DNA from: Isoperla grammatica
Lineage: Eukaryota > Arthropoda > Insecta > Plecoptera > Perlodidae
DNA length: 64,000 nucleotides
Direction: 5' to 3'
Assembly (NCBI GenBank): GCA_945910005.1
Contig: OX246743.1
Coordinates: 4,620,018-4,684,017 of the forward strand
In this document: one piece after another, positions 37,107 through 49,579 of the stretch
Numbering within the stretch: the stretch's first letter is position 1
How the letters are laid out: each line of letters begins with the position of its first letter
Translations under genes and position numbers: made by a program
The notes under the pieces: generated by a model
What the model saw: only the letters and a program-made list of their open reading frames with translations
Databases searched by the model: none
Told to the model about the DNA's origin: nothing

Positions 37107-37383
37107 ATAATAATAATTTTTTGTAAGAATACCCGTTCTAGGGTGCACACCAGCTTTACCTGATGTGCCCCTCTTCACGTGACTATAACTAGGTTGTTAG
37201 GGTGTCTGGATAGTTGGGAAGGAATGTCCGAGGGCTGATAGTATGACTCAATCCCAGCATTCGCCTTTACGACTGAGGAAAACCTCGGAACAAACCTTCA
37301 GTCAGGACTGCCGATGGCCGGAATCGAACCGGCGACCTCCCGAATTAGAGTCTCGGGTCTTACCGCTGAGCCACTTCTATCGG
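37107..37383 (-). mobile_element. SINE-2, near full-length copy
   Basis: On the minus strand: CGATAGAAGTGGCTCAGCGG (A box), CGCCGGTTCGATTCCGGCC (B box), GGCAGTCCTGACTGAAGG, GAGGTTTTCCTCAGTCGT, GGGATTGAGTCATACTATCA, then ATCAGGTAAAGCTGGTGTGC and an AT-rich tail of ATTATTATTATAATAA. The head resembles a tRNA, but the anticodon arm is not canonical. Confidence 0.8.
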
Positions 37384-38412
37384 TGAACACGTCTAAAATG
37401 AACATGAGTTACCGATCGCATCCAGTTTCAGAGATAATTATTTCCTTCTTCAATGACCGACTCAGAATAGCTACGAAGAAAACCAACATATTTGATACGT
37501 TTTACAGGTAACCCAAAGATTCATATATTGTGAGTGGTTGACTTTACCATCCCATCAGGCAAACAAAACTCTGCAGTCTATTGGGAAGTCTAGTCACAAA
37601 ATGAGGAAAAGCACTTGATGACTACGATTCTTGCCAGTGCAATGGTTAAACTTGAATTCTCTAACTTGAATGTTCTAGTTATTCGGAGACATGTAATGGA
37701 GAAACACAATTTATTAAATTATAAACTAGCAAGATTACATACATTCTTCATAATTTCCTAAGTGGATAACTTTTAACATTTTAACATAAAATTAAGACAA
37801 AAGCATAAGGGTTAGCAATTCGAAAAGACAATACATATTTTATAACATGAGGAAAAAAAAGTTGAAAGAAAAAAAATCTCTTCGGATCGGAGACATGCGA
37901 GTATTTGGCATGGGTCCACTATATATTCTTTCATGGTCTATGATTCTGTACAGTTGTTTTAATTTCTATGAGGTTTTATTTACATTCGATCGTGCACTTC
38001 ACTTCAGAACATAAGGCAATGATAGCGTAGTCCGATATGGGTACGCCGATATGGGACTGCCGTGCCGTGCCGAGCCAGGGACATCACACAGAGATGGAGC
38101 TGCCGAAGTCGTAACCAATCAGAAACTCTGCTCTTCCGAGTACTTCGCAGTTCGCACAAGTCATGTTGTGATCGTCTTTTGTTTTTGTTTATAACCTCAA
38201 AATGCCATCGACCGAAAACGTTGTTCAGTGTTGTTTTCACTATTTCTAAAGGTGTGGAAAGAGGGCAGCTCATTACTCATTGACGGTAAGAATTTACAGG
38301 TGTGCTTAAAACATACTAGGCCTAGCATTCTGCTGCCACCATGTGTACATATGAGTAGGGCTAACGCTGTGAAGGTCTAGGCCTAGACCTGCATTGAATA
38401 TTTATTTAAGGC
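37384..38412. other. Unannotated sequence
   Basis: No supported gene or repeat. Confidence 0.45.
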
Positions 38413-38766
38413 TAAAGGTCGGTGCACAATTGCCCGGTAACGATAACTGTAACTATAACGATAACGATAAAACGGTAACGGGAAGGCATTCGATGCACAA
38501 TTGCCCGTTAAGCAGACGCTCGGCTATTTGCTAATACTTTTAACAGGCCGTGGACGCTTGATTCTGATTGGTCCCTAACGTACGGACGGGAACGGTAACG
38601 TTTAGTTAAAACTTGGCGAACTTCCCGTTACCGTTACCGTTACCGGGCCCGGTAACGGGAAGCTCTTATTGTGCATCGTATCGTAATTTAACATGAAATC
38701 GAACTTCTTTCCCGTTATCGTTATCGTTACAGTTATCGTTACCGGGCTATTGTGCACCGACCTTTA
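38413..38766. mobile_element. MITE, 354 bp, TA-flanked, GTTATCGTTA-rich ends
   Basis: The left end TAAAGGTCGGTGCACAATTG and right end CTATTGTGCACCGACCTTTA are inverted. The similarity continues through CGGTAACGATAACTGTAACT for about 54 bp. If the outer TA is the target duplication, this suits a Tc1/mariner-type target. Additional CCCGTTACCGTTACCG repeats and GATGCACAATTG/TTGTGCATCG sit inside, giving a nested inner inverted pair. Confidence 0.82.
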
Positions 38767-40869
38767 GTCAGTAAATGCGTGTATAGTTTGACATAACCTC
38801 AACAAAATAATATTTAATACAGTCTATTATAGAAAATAATTTCAACCTACGACGTACAATATTTCTTCGTAAGAATCTAAATCGTCTCCTAGTTTTCGCT
38901 GAAACAAATGTTAATAAGCTAAAAACAACGTTTCACACGCATATCGGCCTAGAAAGAGGTGCCGAATCCGTATCGGGATTTACGCTTTCATTCCGGGTTA
39001 AATTTGGCGGTATCGGGCATAAAAAAGTTACATAATCGCTCTCGCCCGCTTTCGACCCATTGCGGCCCGAATCGGTATCGGGAGTTTCATAAAACAGTTA
39101 CCGAATAGGGGTCCAGGATCTGAGTAGAACAGGGTAACTCTGCCCATCGTACGAGGCGGCTGAAGAGCCTCCCTCCTTGTGCAGTACCTACGTCGTTAAA
39201 TAACATACAACCAAGAATACATTACGAGACTACTTGAGAGGGCGTCAAACGAAGTAATATGAGATATCTCCTTGCCTCACTTTATAGGCACGATGATAAT
39301 AGTTGAGATGGTGACCAACGCTTATCGTTCGTTCCGTCTGAGAGCAGCTCAAAGCATGGCTTATTGATTTCCACGTCATATTTAGACAACAAATAACCCC
39401 CCCCCCCCCCCCCATCAACTACAACCGTTTTGTTCCCCCTTACCGCATCGGCAGCCAGATTTACACGGCTGTACGAGCCTAGTCGACGGATCGCGTGCCG
39501 AAACACAAAATGTCGCCAATCTGAGCTTTGTTCTTATACCCGCATTCATTAATTATAATTAAGAAAACGATTAATGAATTGCTATAGGGAGGAAAACCTT
39601 TGACGTACTCAAAACTACACAATTAACGAAGTAAAAAGGGTGAAAGCCGGTGAAAGGTGAAAGGTGCGATCGAGGAGAGATAACGGTGAACGGTTTGAAT
39701 AATGTATGCAATTTAGACACGACACGACACGCAATCGCGGCCTTGACATAATTACAGATTTCATACAAGGGGTAAACGCACGACTGCATTGGACCATTCA
39801 CAGGTTTTTATTTGCTCTTTTTTTTCTGAATTGATCACCCCCTAAATGTAATATATTGCATCTCTCAAGTGGTGGTGATCAACATGTCTGGGGATGTTTA
39901 TGGTATAGACTTGGCATAGAACCAGCCCCCTTTGTGTCCGACTCAGCGAACTCTTTCCTCCGCCTTCTTCGCGTAACCGAAAAAAATGTCGATTGGAGAA
40001 AACGTTACCGACTCTCTCCCGCGAAAAATCGGTTCGGTTTCAACTGTTCGAAAGGAATAAATTACATTCAAATTGTCCAACAATTCAACCCTTTTTGTGT
40101 TTTTTGATTTTTTGTTTTTTTTTTCTAGTCTAAAAGGCCTCACTCATGTTTAATTCATACGGGTTGTCACAAATTCGCCATCGTATATCCTGTAATATAT
40201 TTTCACCGTTGCATTCCATGACATGCAGGAAAATTCCCGCATTTTCTACTTCGGTTGTTTATTTTCCTCTCGAATATACATTTGATATACTTTAACACAC
40301 GAGTGTGAATATTATACACGCTTGACTGTTTTGAGTTGTTTGATTGGTAAGTGGCAGGGCTGAATTCTGACAGGAGTGAAAAATAAAAAATAAAAAAACT
40401 GCAACATAAAGTAGAAAAACATTTAAATGTCAGCGCTGTGACTATAGATAAACCATGTGTTTAAATGGCTCGCTCGAACCGAAACCGGAACCGAACCTTT
40501 ATTTCGGTTTACACACTTATTTAAAATTTAAACACTTATTTAAGATTTCCAAAAGCATTATGGCGTTTACACACACTTTCCTATGATTTAAGATTTAAGG
40601 AAACCATATCAACGTTAGCTCTTATACCAAAAATTAAACAACAAACCAAATCGTAAAAATTCATCGGCCAAGCTCTTAATTATAAACGAAGTGTGTTCAA
40701 TTTGTTTTCCTACCTACAAATGTTCCAATAAATCAATTTAATTTTGTTATTGTTATTGTTATTAATATATATTTTATTTATCAATTATTAAGTAATTTAA
40801 ACATTTATATATTTTTTTTAATTCCATTAATTACTATATTTACATATTGGACCCAAAATAATTGGCTTG
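38767..40869. other. Unannotated sequence
   Basis: Includes poly-C at 39397-39413 and several short open frames without family signatures. Around 38955-39105, CGAATCGGTATCGGGA-like words recur. Confidence 0.45.
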
Positions 40870-41065
40870 GCCACAATTTTAGATATCGCCGCTTTTAATG
40901 TTGGGTCCTTTTTGAAATGGGCGTTTTTGTACGTGTGCCCTTTTTTGGTTTGTTACGATTGATCTTCTACTGTTTGGCTTGGCCGTTTTTTTCTGCAATT
41001 TTTTTGCATCTTTGCATGGTATATGAGGTTCCTTGAGTTGGGGCGCTGCAGATTTGTGGCCTTGA
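40870..41065 (-). repeat. Dispersed repeat E, copy 1
   Basis: Matches 48265-48420 in order: AGATATC, TTTAATGTTG, TTTTTGTACGTGTGCCC, TTTGGTTTGT and TTGGCTTGGCC. On the minus strand the translation is Lys/Gln-rich (DAKKLQKKT, NQKRAHVQKRPFQKG), aligning with HLQKRG and TKEGTRTKNANFKR at the other copy. Confidence 0.5.
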
Positions 41066-42989
41066 TACGGAGGAAGAGGAGAATGTTTACGACCAACTAA
41101 ATATTTCATCTCGATATTCTGACTTTATTTTACGATTATATGATACTTGTAGGGTTCGCGCGAGATTGCTACCGTTAATGTAGTATACACCCCCATATTC
41201 TCCATATCGTGTGAGCTTCGATGACGCCATAACCTTCCCTTCTTGAATAAATATTAATGCCCACTAATGAATTAAGAATTACTTAACAATCGGCGTGGTA
41301 TGTGTAAAGCTTGTAAATATTTAAATATGATATGTGTAAAAGTGTGTGTAAAGGGGTCGGCAGTTTTCAGCTAAAACTTAAAAATATAATAGACAGAATG
41401 GCAACGAAAATTCTTAGCAACGCACATTGCAATGCATTCAACAATATCGGGAAGTATAATAGCTGTGGAAATAAGGACAAATTTTGTAATGAGCATTCTT
41501 GAATTGTTGTTAATTGTTGCTTTTATCAAAGATTAGACAGCTGTCTAATCTTTGCTTTTATAAGCTTTGAGATCTTTTCGCCAGAACGTTCGTAGATATG
41601 GACGCGCTCGCTTATCAACGCGTCAAACAGAACCTTTTCCTAGTAACTAATGAAACACAGTCCATATCCGCTTGACTAGTGACAAGACTAACCTGTAATA
41701 AGGGCGCGTCTCAAATCGATTTTTTTCGCTAGTCGACTAGCGTAGCAGACTAACCTAGCAATTATTAACAATTAATAAAAACAAATAGTAATTGTTGCTA
41801 GTTGGCGAAATAGGCGAAGTATTGAAAACATCCCAAACGACTCCTCAAGATAAACAGTCGTTTTCTTACATACTATTGGTTTCCCTCCTAGTTCGATACC
41901 TACTGAAATACATTGCAAATGATGAAACTGGGATTTTATTTATTCTATCCATAAAACTTACAAAACCGATTTGCCATGACGTTTTTGAATGTAATTCAGT
42001 TGGCGAGCCATTTGCTGGTTGTTTATGGTGCCGGCTTCGAGACGGAGATAAGGGTTAGACTTGAGAACGTTGAATTGCTTGGAGCGTTGCTATACAAAAG
42101 TAACCTGACAAGAAGCGTTTGCAATGATTGAAGAATCTGTCCTATGTCGATCATTGCCATCTTGACTGGTGCTATGTAGATGATTCTTCCTAACACGCAT
42201 TACATGCAGACACAGACAAAGTGCGCCCCGAAGCTGAATATATAAACATTCTTTGTCTATTAATAAACCTGGTGCAACTAGTGGTATTATCATCTGTAGG
42301 TCTACTCGAGTGTTGATGAACTGAATCTTCATTTTGTGCGGACACGAGTGTCTTTAACGTAACTGTAGGTGTGTTCCATGTAACAATGCAATGTACACAC
42401 AAATGAAGTCTATCACTACGTTTATCACGGAGAATTAAACCAGTTTAAGCTAAATCGCTTCCCGTAAGTCGAAACGTTTATCACGGAGTTTGCAATTGGG
42501 TTTAAAAATGGCATGCTTAAACCGATTCAGATAAGATTTCATTTTCTACCACCAGATGTCGTAAAATCGCCCAAACCTTGTTGAGTAAGGAGTTGTTTTC
42601 CTTAATCAGGCTGAGGAACAAGCTTACTTCCTCAAATCGCCAAAAGCCAGCGCGGCTTTTCTGGTCAACTGTTCTTGCGTCCATCGTCGAGCACATGTAC
42701 ATAACCCTACTTCTAAAATGTCTAACCAAATCAAATTAGTACGTCACTCTCTCGCTAGGATGCGCAAACAACAAAGGTGGCGTCTTCTTAAATCGGTTGA
42801 GCTGTTTATCATGGGGAATTGTATCGGTTTAGTACTTCTAAGTCACTTTCGAAAGTGACCTAAAATAAACCGTTTTACTTTAAGCCGACGTGTTAATCAA
42901 GCACATTTAACCAATTTAACCCTTAAATCGATTTGGTTATGCCGGTTTAAACGTAGATTATGTTACTTACTGATGTGTGTCACGACTAA
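41066..42989. other. Unannotated sequence
   Basis: Holds the 28-bp palindrome at 41527-41554 and two isolated CCATATCCGC-type motifs (about 41601 and 41672). No supported gene. Confidence 0.45.
41527..41554. repeat. Perfect 28-bp palindrome
   Basis: The left half is CAAAGATTAGACAG; the right half is its exact complement with no spacer, centred on CAGCTG. The flanks on both sides carry GCTTTTAT. Confidence 0.85.
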
Positions 42990-43665
42990 CTCGAGCAGTA
43001 CCGGTACTCATCCAAACTTGTGTACAAGATGTTGACAACATCTCGCATTATTGTGTCTAGTTGAGAACTATGATTCAATAGTTTTAAACAGTTTATAGAA
43101 CAACGTGTACACAACTTTAGATGAGTGTTGGTCAGTAGCTTTTGTTCGGTATCCAAATTGAAAGAAAACAAGAAATTCTCAATGTTGTGTCTATAGTTAG
43201 TCCCTCATAGTTAACTTTTCTTGCCTTTTCACTTAACTCGGATACCGAACAAAAGCCACTGACCAGCACTCATCCAATTTTGTGTACCGCACATGTTGTT
43301 CTACAAGTTGTTTGCCAATGTTGTGTAGTTAGAAAACAGTCCCCTATTGTTAACTTTTCTTGCCTTTTCGTTCAACTCAGATACCGAACAAAAGTTTAAC
43401 TGACCAGCACTCATCCAATGTTGTGTACCCTACAAGTTGATTGCCAATGTTGTGTAGTTTGAAAACAGTCCCATATTGGTAACTTTTCTTGCCTTTTCGT
43501 TCAACTCAGATACCGAACAAAAGCTACTGACCAGCACTCATCCAATGTTGTGTACCCTACATGTTGTTCTACAATGTTGTGTGTAGTTAGAAAACAGACC
43601 CCTATTGTGAACTTTTCTTGCCTTTTCGTTCAACTCGGATACCGGACAAAAGCTATAAATAACGT
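42990..43665. repeat. Degenerate tandem repeat, about 120-150 bp, with an inverted first unit
   Basis: TAACTTTTCTTGCCTTTTCG, TCAACTCAGATACCGAACAA, AAGCTACTGACCAGCACTCA and TCCAATGTTGTGTACC recur in order about four times. The first block (about 43010-43170) is in the opposite orientation (GGTCAGTAGCTTTTGTTCGG), giving an inverted pair with 43238-43275. Confidence 0.75.
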
Positions 43666-44363
43666 GTTTTGTATTTTCTTTCTACGGTATTAGATAAGAG
43701 CAAGAATATGCCAAGGCAGCTGGCCCGAAGGCTATGGAGAGAAGGGAGACTGGAATGTTGAAGAGAGGAATGTTGGATAGCCGGGGAGCGCAAGCGCTTG
43801 TTGACTAATAAAGCAAAGGGCTGGACGTGGTATGCACTACAGTAGGTAGTATAGGTAGTAGGCAGTATAGGCAGTAGGCTGTAGGCAGTACAGGTAGTAG
43901 GCAGCGCCCCCGCACCTTCAAGGAGCGCTTGTTGACTATAGCAAAGGGCTGGACGTTGTATGCACACAAACAAATAGGTAGATTAGATACTAATTCAAGA
44001 CTAAAAAATTCATACTCGCACTTGAAGGTATCTAACGCATTACGGGAGAAACGTTGAAAGACTCAAAATAGCATCTGACTGAAGAGAATCCCAGAACCCC
44101 TCACTCTAAATACACTAGACCTATACCCGCTGTTTCATCGTGCAGTTCTACAAAGAGCTTAAAAACATGTAAATTTAAATTTTCAAGTGCTTTTTGTTTG
44201 TATCTCGCTGAGCTCGCAATGATTTCCTTGCGTATAACCCGAGCTTGAACACACATCCAGCTCCATTAGACCATTAGACCATTAGACCGGCTTCGACACA
44301 GATTAACTCACGGCCTATCGAAAACACTTAGGAAATGAAACATTTCCCAACCGAGAGCAGAGA
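43666..44363. other. Mostly unannotated, short duplications
   Basis: GCGCTTGTTGACTA plus AGCAAAGGGCTGGACG occurs at about 43792 and 43924, around a GTAGGCAGTA-rich run. CCATTAGA is repeated near 44267-44288. Confidence 0.5.
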
Positions 44364-45895
44364 AATGCAGCTGGATGTTACTAACATGTTCAGCTGAGCG
44401 TTATTATGCAGTTGGATGTTGCTAACATGTTCAGCTGAGCGTTATTATGCACTTGGATGTTGCTAACATGTTCAGCTGAGCGTTATTATGCACTTGGATG
44501 TTGCTAACATGTTCAGCTGAGCGTTATTATGCACTTGGATGTTGCTAACATGTTCAGCTGAGCGTTATTATGCAGTTGGATGTTGCTAACATGTTCAGCT
44601 GAGCGTTATTATGCACTTGGATGTTACTAACATGTTCAGCTGAGCGTTATTATGCACTTGGATGTTGCTAACATGTTCAGCTGAGCGTTATTATGCACTT
44701 GGATGTTGTTAACATGTTCAGCTGAGCGTTATTATGCAGTTGGATGTTGCTAACATGTTCAGCTGAGCGTTATTATGCAGTTGGATGTTGCTAACATGTT
44801 CAGCTGAGCGTTATTATGCAGTTGGATGTCGCTAACATGTTCAGCTGAGCGTTATTATGCAGTTGGATGTTGCTAACATGCTCAGCTGAGCGTTATTGTG
44901 CAGTCGGATGTTGCTAACATGTTCAGCTGAGCGTTATTATGCAGTCGGATGTTGCTAACATGCTCAGCTGAGCGTTATTATGCAGTTGGATGTTGCTAAC
45001 ATGTTCAGCTGAGCGTTATTGTGCAGTTGGATGTTGCTAACATGCTCAGCTGAGCGTTATTGTGCAGTCGGATGTTGCTAACATGTTCAGCTGAGCGTTA
45101 TTATGCAGTTGGATGTTGCTAACATGTTCAGCTGATCGTTATTATGCAGTTGGATGTTGCTAACATGTTCAGCTGAGCGTTATTGTGCAGTTGGATGTTG
45201 CTAACATGCTCAGCTGAGCGTTATTGTGCAGTCGGATGTTGCTAACATGTTCAGCTGAGCGTTATTATGCAGTCGGATGTTGCTAACATGTTCAGCTAAG
45301 CGTTATTATGCAGTTGGATGTTGCTAACATGTTCAGCTGAGCGTTATTGTGCAGTTGGATGTTGCTAACATGCTCAGCTGAGCGTTATTATGCAGTTGGA
45401 TGTTGCTAACATGTTCAGCTGAGCGTTATTATGCAGTTGGATGTTGCTAACATGTTCAGCTGAGCGTTATTATGCAGTTTGATGTTGCTAACATGTTCAG
45501 CTGAGCGTTATTATGCAGTTGAATGTTGCTAACATGTTCAGCTGAGCGTTATTGTGCAGTTGAATGTTGCTAACATGTTCAGCTGAGCGTTATTGTGCAG
45601 TTGGATGTTGCTAACATGTTCAGCTGAGCGTGATTATGCAGGTGGATGTTGCTAACATGTTCAGCTGAGCGTTATTATGCATTTGGATGTTGCTAACATG
45701 TTCAGCTGAGCGTTATTATGCAGTTGGATGTTGCTAACATGTTCAGCTGAGCGTTATTATGCAGTTGGATGTTGCTAACATGTTCAGCTGAGCGTTATTA
45801 TGCATTTGGATGTTGCTAACATGTTCAGCTGAGCGTTATTATGCAGTTGGATGTTGCTAACATGTTCAGTTGAGCGCTATAATGCAGTTGGACGT
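44364..45895. repeat. Minisatellite, 41-bp unit, about 37 copies
   Basis: The unit is TGCAGTTGGATGTTGCTAAC followed by ATGTTCAGCTGAGCGTTATTA. Each unit has the palindrome TCAGCTGA. Variants (GTCGG, CACTTGG, ATGCTCAG, TTGTG) recur in blocks, showing local homogenisation. Confidence 0.97.
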
Positions 45896-45932
45896 TGGGG
45901 TAGCTATAGCGAGGGTCTGGAGGCGGTCTATC

Positions 45933-45944
45933 CCTCTCTCTCTC

Positions 45945-46018
<74 letters not shown>
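45933..46018. repeat. (CT)n microsatellite
   Basis: About 43 CT dinucleotides with few interruptions, directly after the 41-bp array. Confidence 0.97.
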
Positions 46019-46027
<9 letters not shown>

Positions 46028-46439
46028 TTCCGTAACTCGCTTTTTCAATTCCCCTTTCTTCTTCCCCGATGAATAGCGTTTCGTATGTGAATATTTACTG
46101 TTATTTTTACATTGATATTGAAATCTTGTCTCATAGTCCGCTTTATATATATTCATCTATCTCCATTCAGTTTTTTTTTATGTCTATATCTATGTTTGCC
46201 AACCTGACTCTTATTTAGGGAAGTTTAATTGAAAAATACTGTTTCCAATAATGAACCGTACTCCCTTGTTTGAAAGAATACACTATCGAATTTCGAAATT
46301 GCATTTTGACGAAGCCCTCTCCGTTTCCATGTTGAAATAAGTTTATGTTTATTATCGACTCAATGTTTTCCACAATGGATATAAAACGTATCCATTCTGA
46401 TGCTTAATTAAATCGCCCAGTCACCGCTGAAATGTTCTC
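46019..46439. other. Unannotated sequence
   Basis: Nothing supported. Confidence 0.4.
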
Positions 46440-47655
46440 TGCGTATCTGCGTGCGGGCGTGCACAGCTTTGTCAATAACGGTAGCGCGCCGGGCCAAGCC
46501 ATGTGCGAGCTGCCACTACGCGACTCTTACTGCAAGCATCGTATCTGCGTGCGGGCGTGCACAGCTTTGTCAATAACGCGCGGTAGCGCGCCGGGCCAAG
46601 CCGTGTGCGAGCTTCCACTACGCGACTCTTACTGCAAGCATCGTATCTGCGTGCGGGCGTGCACAGCTTTGTCAATAACGCACGGTAGCGCGCCGGGCCA
46701 AGCCGTGTGCGAGCTTCCACTACGCGACTATTACTGCAAGCATCGTATCTGCGTGCGGGCGTGCACAGCTTTGTCAATAACGCGCGGTAGCGCGCCGGGC
46801 TAAGCCATGTGCGAGCTTCCACTACGCGACTATTACTGCAAGCATCGTATCTGCGTGCGGGCGTGCACAGCTTTGTCAATAACGCGCGGTAGCGCGCCGG
46901 GCCAAGCCGTGTGCGAGCTTCCACTACGCGACTCTTACTGCAAGCATCGTATCTGCGTGCGGGCGTGCACAGCTTTGTCAATAACGCGCGGTAGCGCGCC
47001 GGGCCAAGCCGTGTGCGAGCTTCCACTACGCGACTCTTACTGCAAGCATCGTATCTGCGTGCGGGCGTGCACAGCTTTGTCAGTAACGCGCGGTAGCGCG
47101 CCGGGCCAAGCCGTGTGCGAGCTTCCACTACGCGACTCTTACTGCAAGCATCGTATCTGCGTGCGGGCGTGCACAGCTTTGTCAATAACGCGCGGTAGCG
47201 CGCCGGGCCAAGCCGTGTGCGAGCTTCCACTACGCGACTCTTACTGCAAGCATCGTATCTGCGTGCGGGCGTGCACAGCTTTGTCAATAACGCGCGGTAG
47301 CGCGCCGGGCCAAGCCGTGTGCGAGCTTCCACTACGCGACTCTTACTGCAAGCATCGTATCTGCGTGCGGGCGTGCACAGCTTTGTCAGTAACGCACGGT
47401 AGCGCGCCGGGCCAAGCCATGTGCGAGCTTCCACTACGCGACTCTTACTGCAAGCATCGTATCTGCGTGCGGGCGTGTACAGCTTTGTCAATAACGGTAG
47501 CGCGCCGGGCCAAGCCGTGTGCGAGCTGCCACTACGCGACTCTTACTGCAAGCATCGTATCTGCGTGCGGGCGTGCACAGCTTTGTCAATAACGCGCGGT
47601 AGCGCGCCGGGCCATGCCATGTGCGAGCTTCCAATACGCGACTCTTAGTGCAAGC
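46440..47655. repeat. Minisatellite, 102-bp unit, about 12 copies, GC-rich
   Basis: The unit contains CGTATCTGCGTGCGGGCGTG, CACAGCTTTGTCAATAACGC, GCGGTAGCGCGCCGGGCCAA and CTACGCGACTCTTACTGCAA. Two units lack a CGCG step. Because 102 is divisible by three, both strands stay open (339 residues on minus, 261 on plus). It is much more GC-rich than its surroundings. Confidence 0.96.
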
Positions 47656-48264
47656 ATGTTGCCGACGCAAAACCATAATAGATGGACACATCAGTTTTTC
47701 TTTAATCGGTGAGCTTTTACCACGAGACTACCCATTTCAAATTTCATCCCGATCGGATGTTGCGTATGGAAGATATTACCGTAAAGATCATTAAGAAATG
47801 AAAAAATTCTTCAGTTACCTAACTACTACTTCTGGCTAATTCCTTGTCGGTCTGTGGGCCCTAAACAAATAAAGATGTAAACACAAAATTTTGCACCAAT
47901 TTTGTGTACCTCCCGGGGCATCCTTTTACACACAAAATTGTAATTGGACAGAATGCCAACCTGAAAAAAAATACTTCCGAACAATTAGTTATTATTAAAA
48001 GTTGCCGACGAAAAAAAATAATTTTGTGTCACAACGTTTTTGCCATCGATGTTGACAACTGAGTAAATTTTCAGAATCATATCTTGGACAGTGACCATGT
48101 AACAAAATAATAAGTTTTAATTACGGGAAAGAAAATCACCAACAAAATGACCACCAACAAGGTCCGCTTGATCTCCGCCTAGCGGAGGCTCGTCGATCTC
48201 CCAACTTGCGATATCGGCGAGCCTCCGCTAGTCGCTTGATCTCCGACTTACGGAGGCTCGCCGT
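47656..48264. other. Unannotated sequence with inverted GGAGGCTCG words
   Basis: At 48170-48260, AGCGGAGGCTCG, CGAGCCTCCGCT and CGGAGGCTCG alternate in orientation and can form short hairpins. Confidence 0.45.
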
Positions 48265-48420
48265 AGATATCACCCCTTTAAATGTTGAGCTTCTTTTGAA
48301 ATTGGCGTTTTTTGTACGTGTGCCCTCTTTGGTTTGTAACGGTTTGTCTTCTCCGTTTTGGGCTTGACCTCTTTTTTGCAAATGTTTTGCTTTTTTCCTT
48401 GGTATCGTATTGTTGACAAA
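48265..48420 (-). repeat. Dispersed repeat E, copy 2
   Basis: Copy of the sequence at 40870-41065 (GTTTTTTGTACGTGTGCCC, TTTGGTTTGTAACG, TTGGGCTTGACC). The minus-strand Lys-rich reading frame is partly conserved. Confidence 0.5.
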
Positions 48421-49176
48421 TATCATGTCTACGTAATATACTTTCTGGTACTTGTTTTCAAGCACATTCTAGTTTTGTTGAACAAGTTTTATTTCATTCT
48501 GACGAAACGAATTTCGGACAGTTCATTTATGATAGTGAGTTATATTAATTTTCATTGTTATTAGCAGGTTTATATCAGTTTCCAATTCCGAATTCCTCAC
48601 GCACAATATTCGTAACCTTTGAATTCCATCTTCGGATTATTCAAATATGAATGACGAGGTTGCGGAACACGAGATCAATTACACCAACCCAACATCGCAG
48701 CCTGTGGGTTGTAGCAAGTGTAGTAGTCGCACCCACAGTTGGCGACCCTGCAGAGATCGATGCTAGGACAGGCTGGGGGGGGGGTACGTCAGGACTCTGC
48801 GAGACAGATTGTTACTCACAATGCCATCCAAACAAGTGTCGAAAAATACAGATTAAAAATATATTGGAAGAGGGGCGGCAATATTGAACACTACGTCGTG
48901 TCAAACAAGTCAGTTCAAGTAAACCACATCGGCCGTATAACCGACATTGAGGCCCAAGAAGACAACTCTTTGCTTAGTTGTTTCACCGCGTGACCTAATG
49001 GGATTTATTCTCGCTAATATTGTACTTGTCAGTCATTGACTACCCGTTTCAAGCAAACTATGTGCCATGTGGCTTTAATGTTATTGACAGCGTTCACACA
49101 GTCATGCCTGTGTCGTGCGTGAAAATCATCCTATAACGTATTGAAGTGCTGCCCGAGTACGAAAAAAATGAAAATG
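48421..49176. other. Unannotated sequence
   Basis: No supported gene. Two overlapping short open frames (48651-48993) show no recognisable domain. Confidence 0.4.
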
Positions 49177-49177
49177 A

Positions 49178-49244
<67 letters not shown>

Positions 49245-49261
49245 TATAATAATAAAATAAT

Positions 49262-49353
<92 letters not shown>

Positions 49354-49354
49354 T
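49177..49354. repeat. (TAA)n microsatellite
   Basis: About 59 trinucleotides with a few interruptions (ATTATAATAATAAAATAATT near 49242). It explains the poly-Asn, poly-Ile and poly-Tyr frames. Confidence 0.97.
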
Positions 49355-49579
49355 GGCAAATCATGACGGTTACAATCTCATAGCAACAATAGACCTTTTT
49401 CAGAATTTATCTAGGATCCTTAGATAGAGTTAATCACGGCCCTCTCGATCTTCAATGACAACAATGCATAGCAGTGAAAAATGCACCTTAACATAACTAT
49501 CAAGGACCCTTAGATACAGCAAATCACGGATTTCTAGATACATTCTGAAAATCATCTATTGGGTTAGATTTTATGATAT

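Noticed and set aside
45866..46156. Arg-Glu repeat protein
   Set aside because: Product of the (CT)n microsatellite.
46472..47491. 339-residue protein on the minus strand
   Set aside because: Translation of the 102-bp tandem unit; the opposite strand is open too, and no non-repeat sequence is attached.
49131..49427. Poly-Tyr, poly-Asn and poly-Ile proteins
   Set aside because: Products of the (TAA)n microsatellite.
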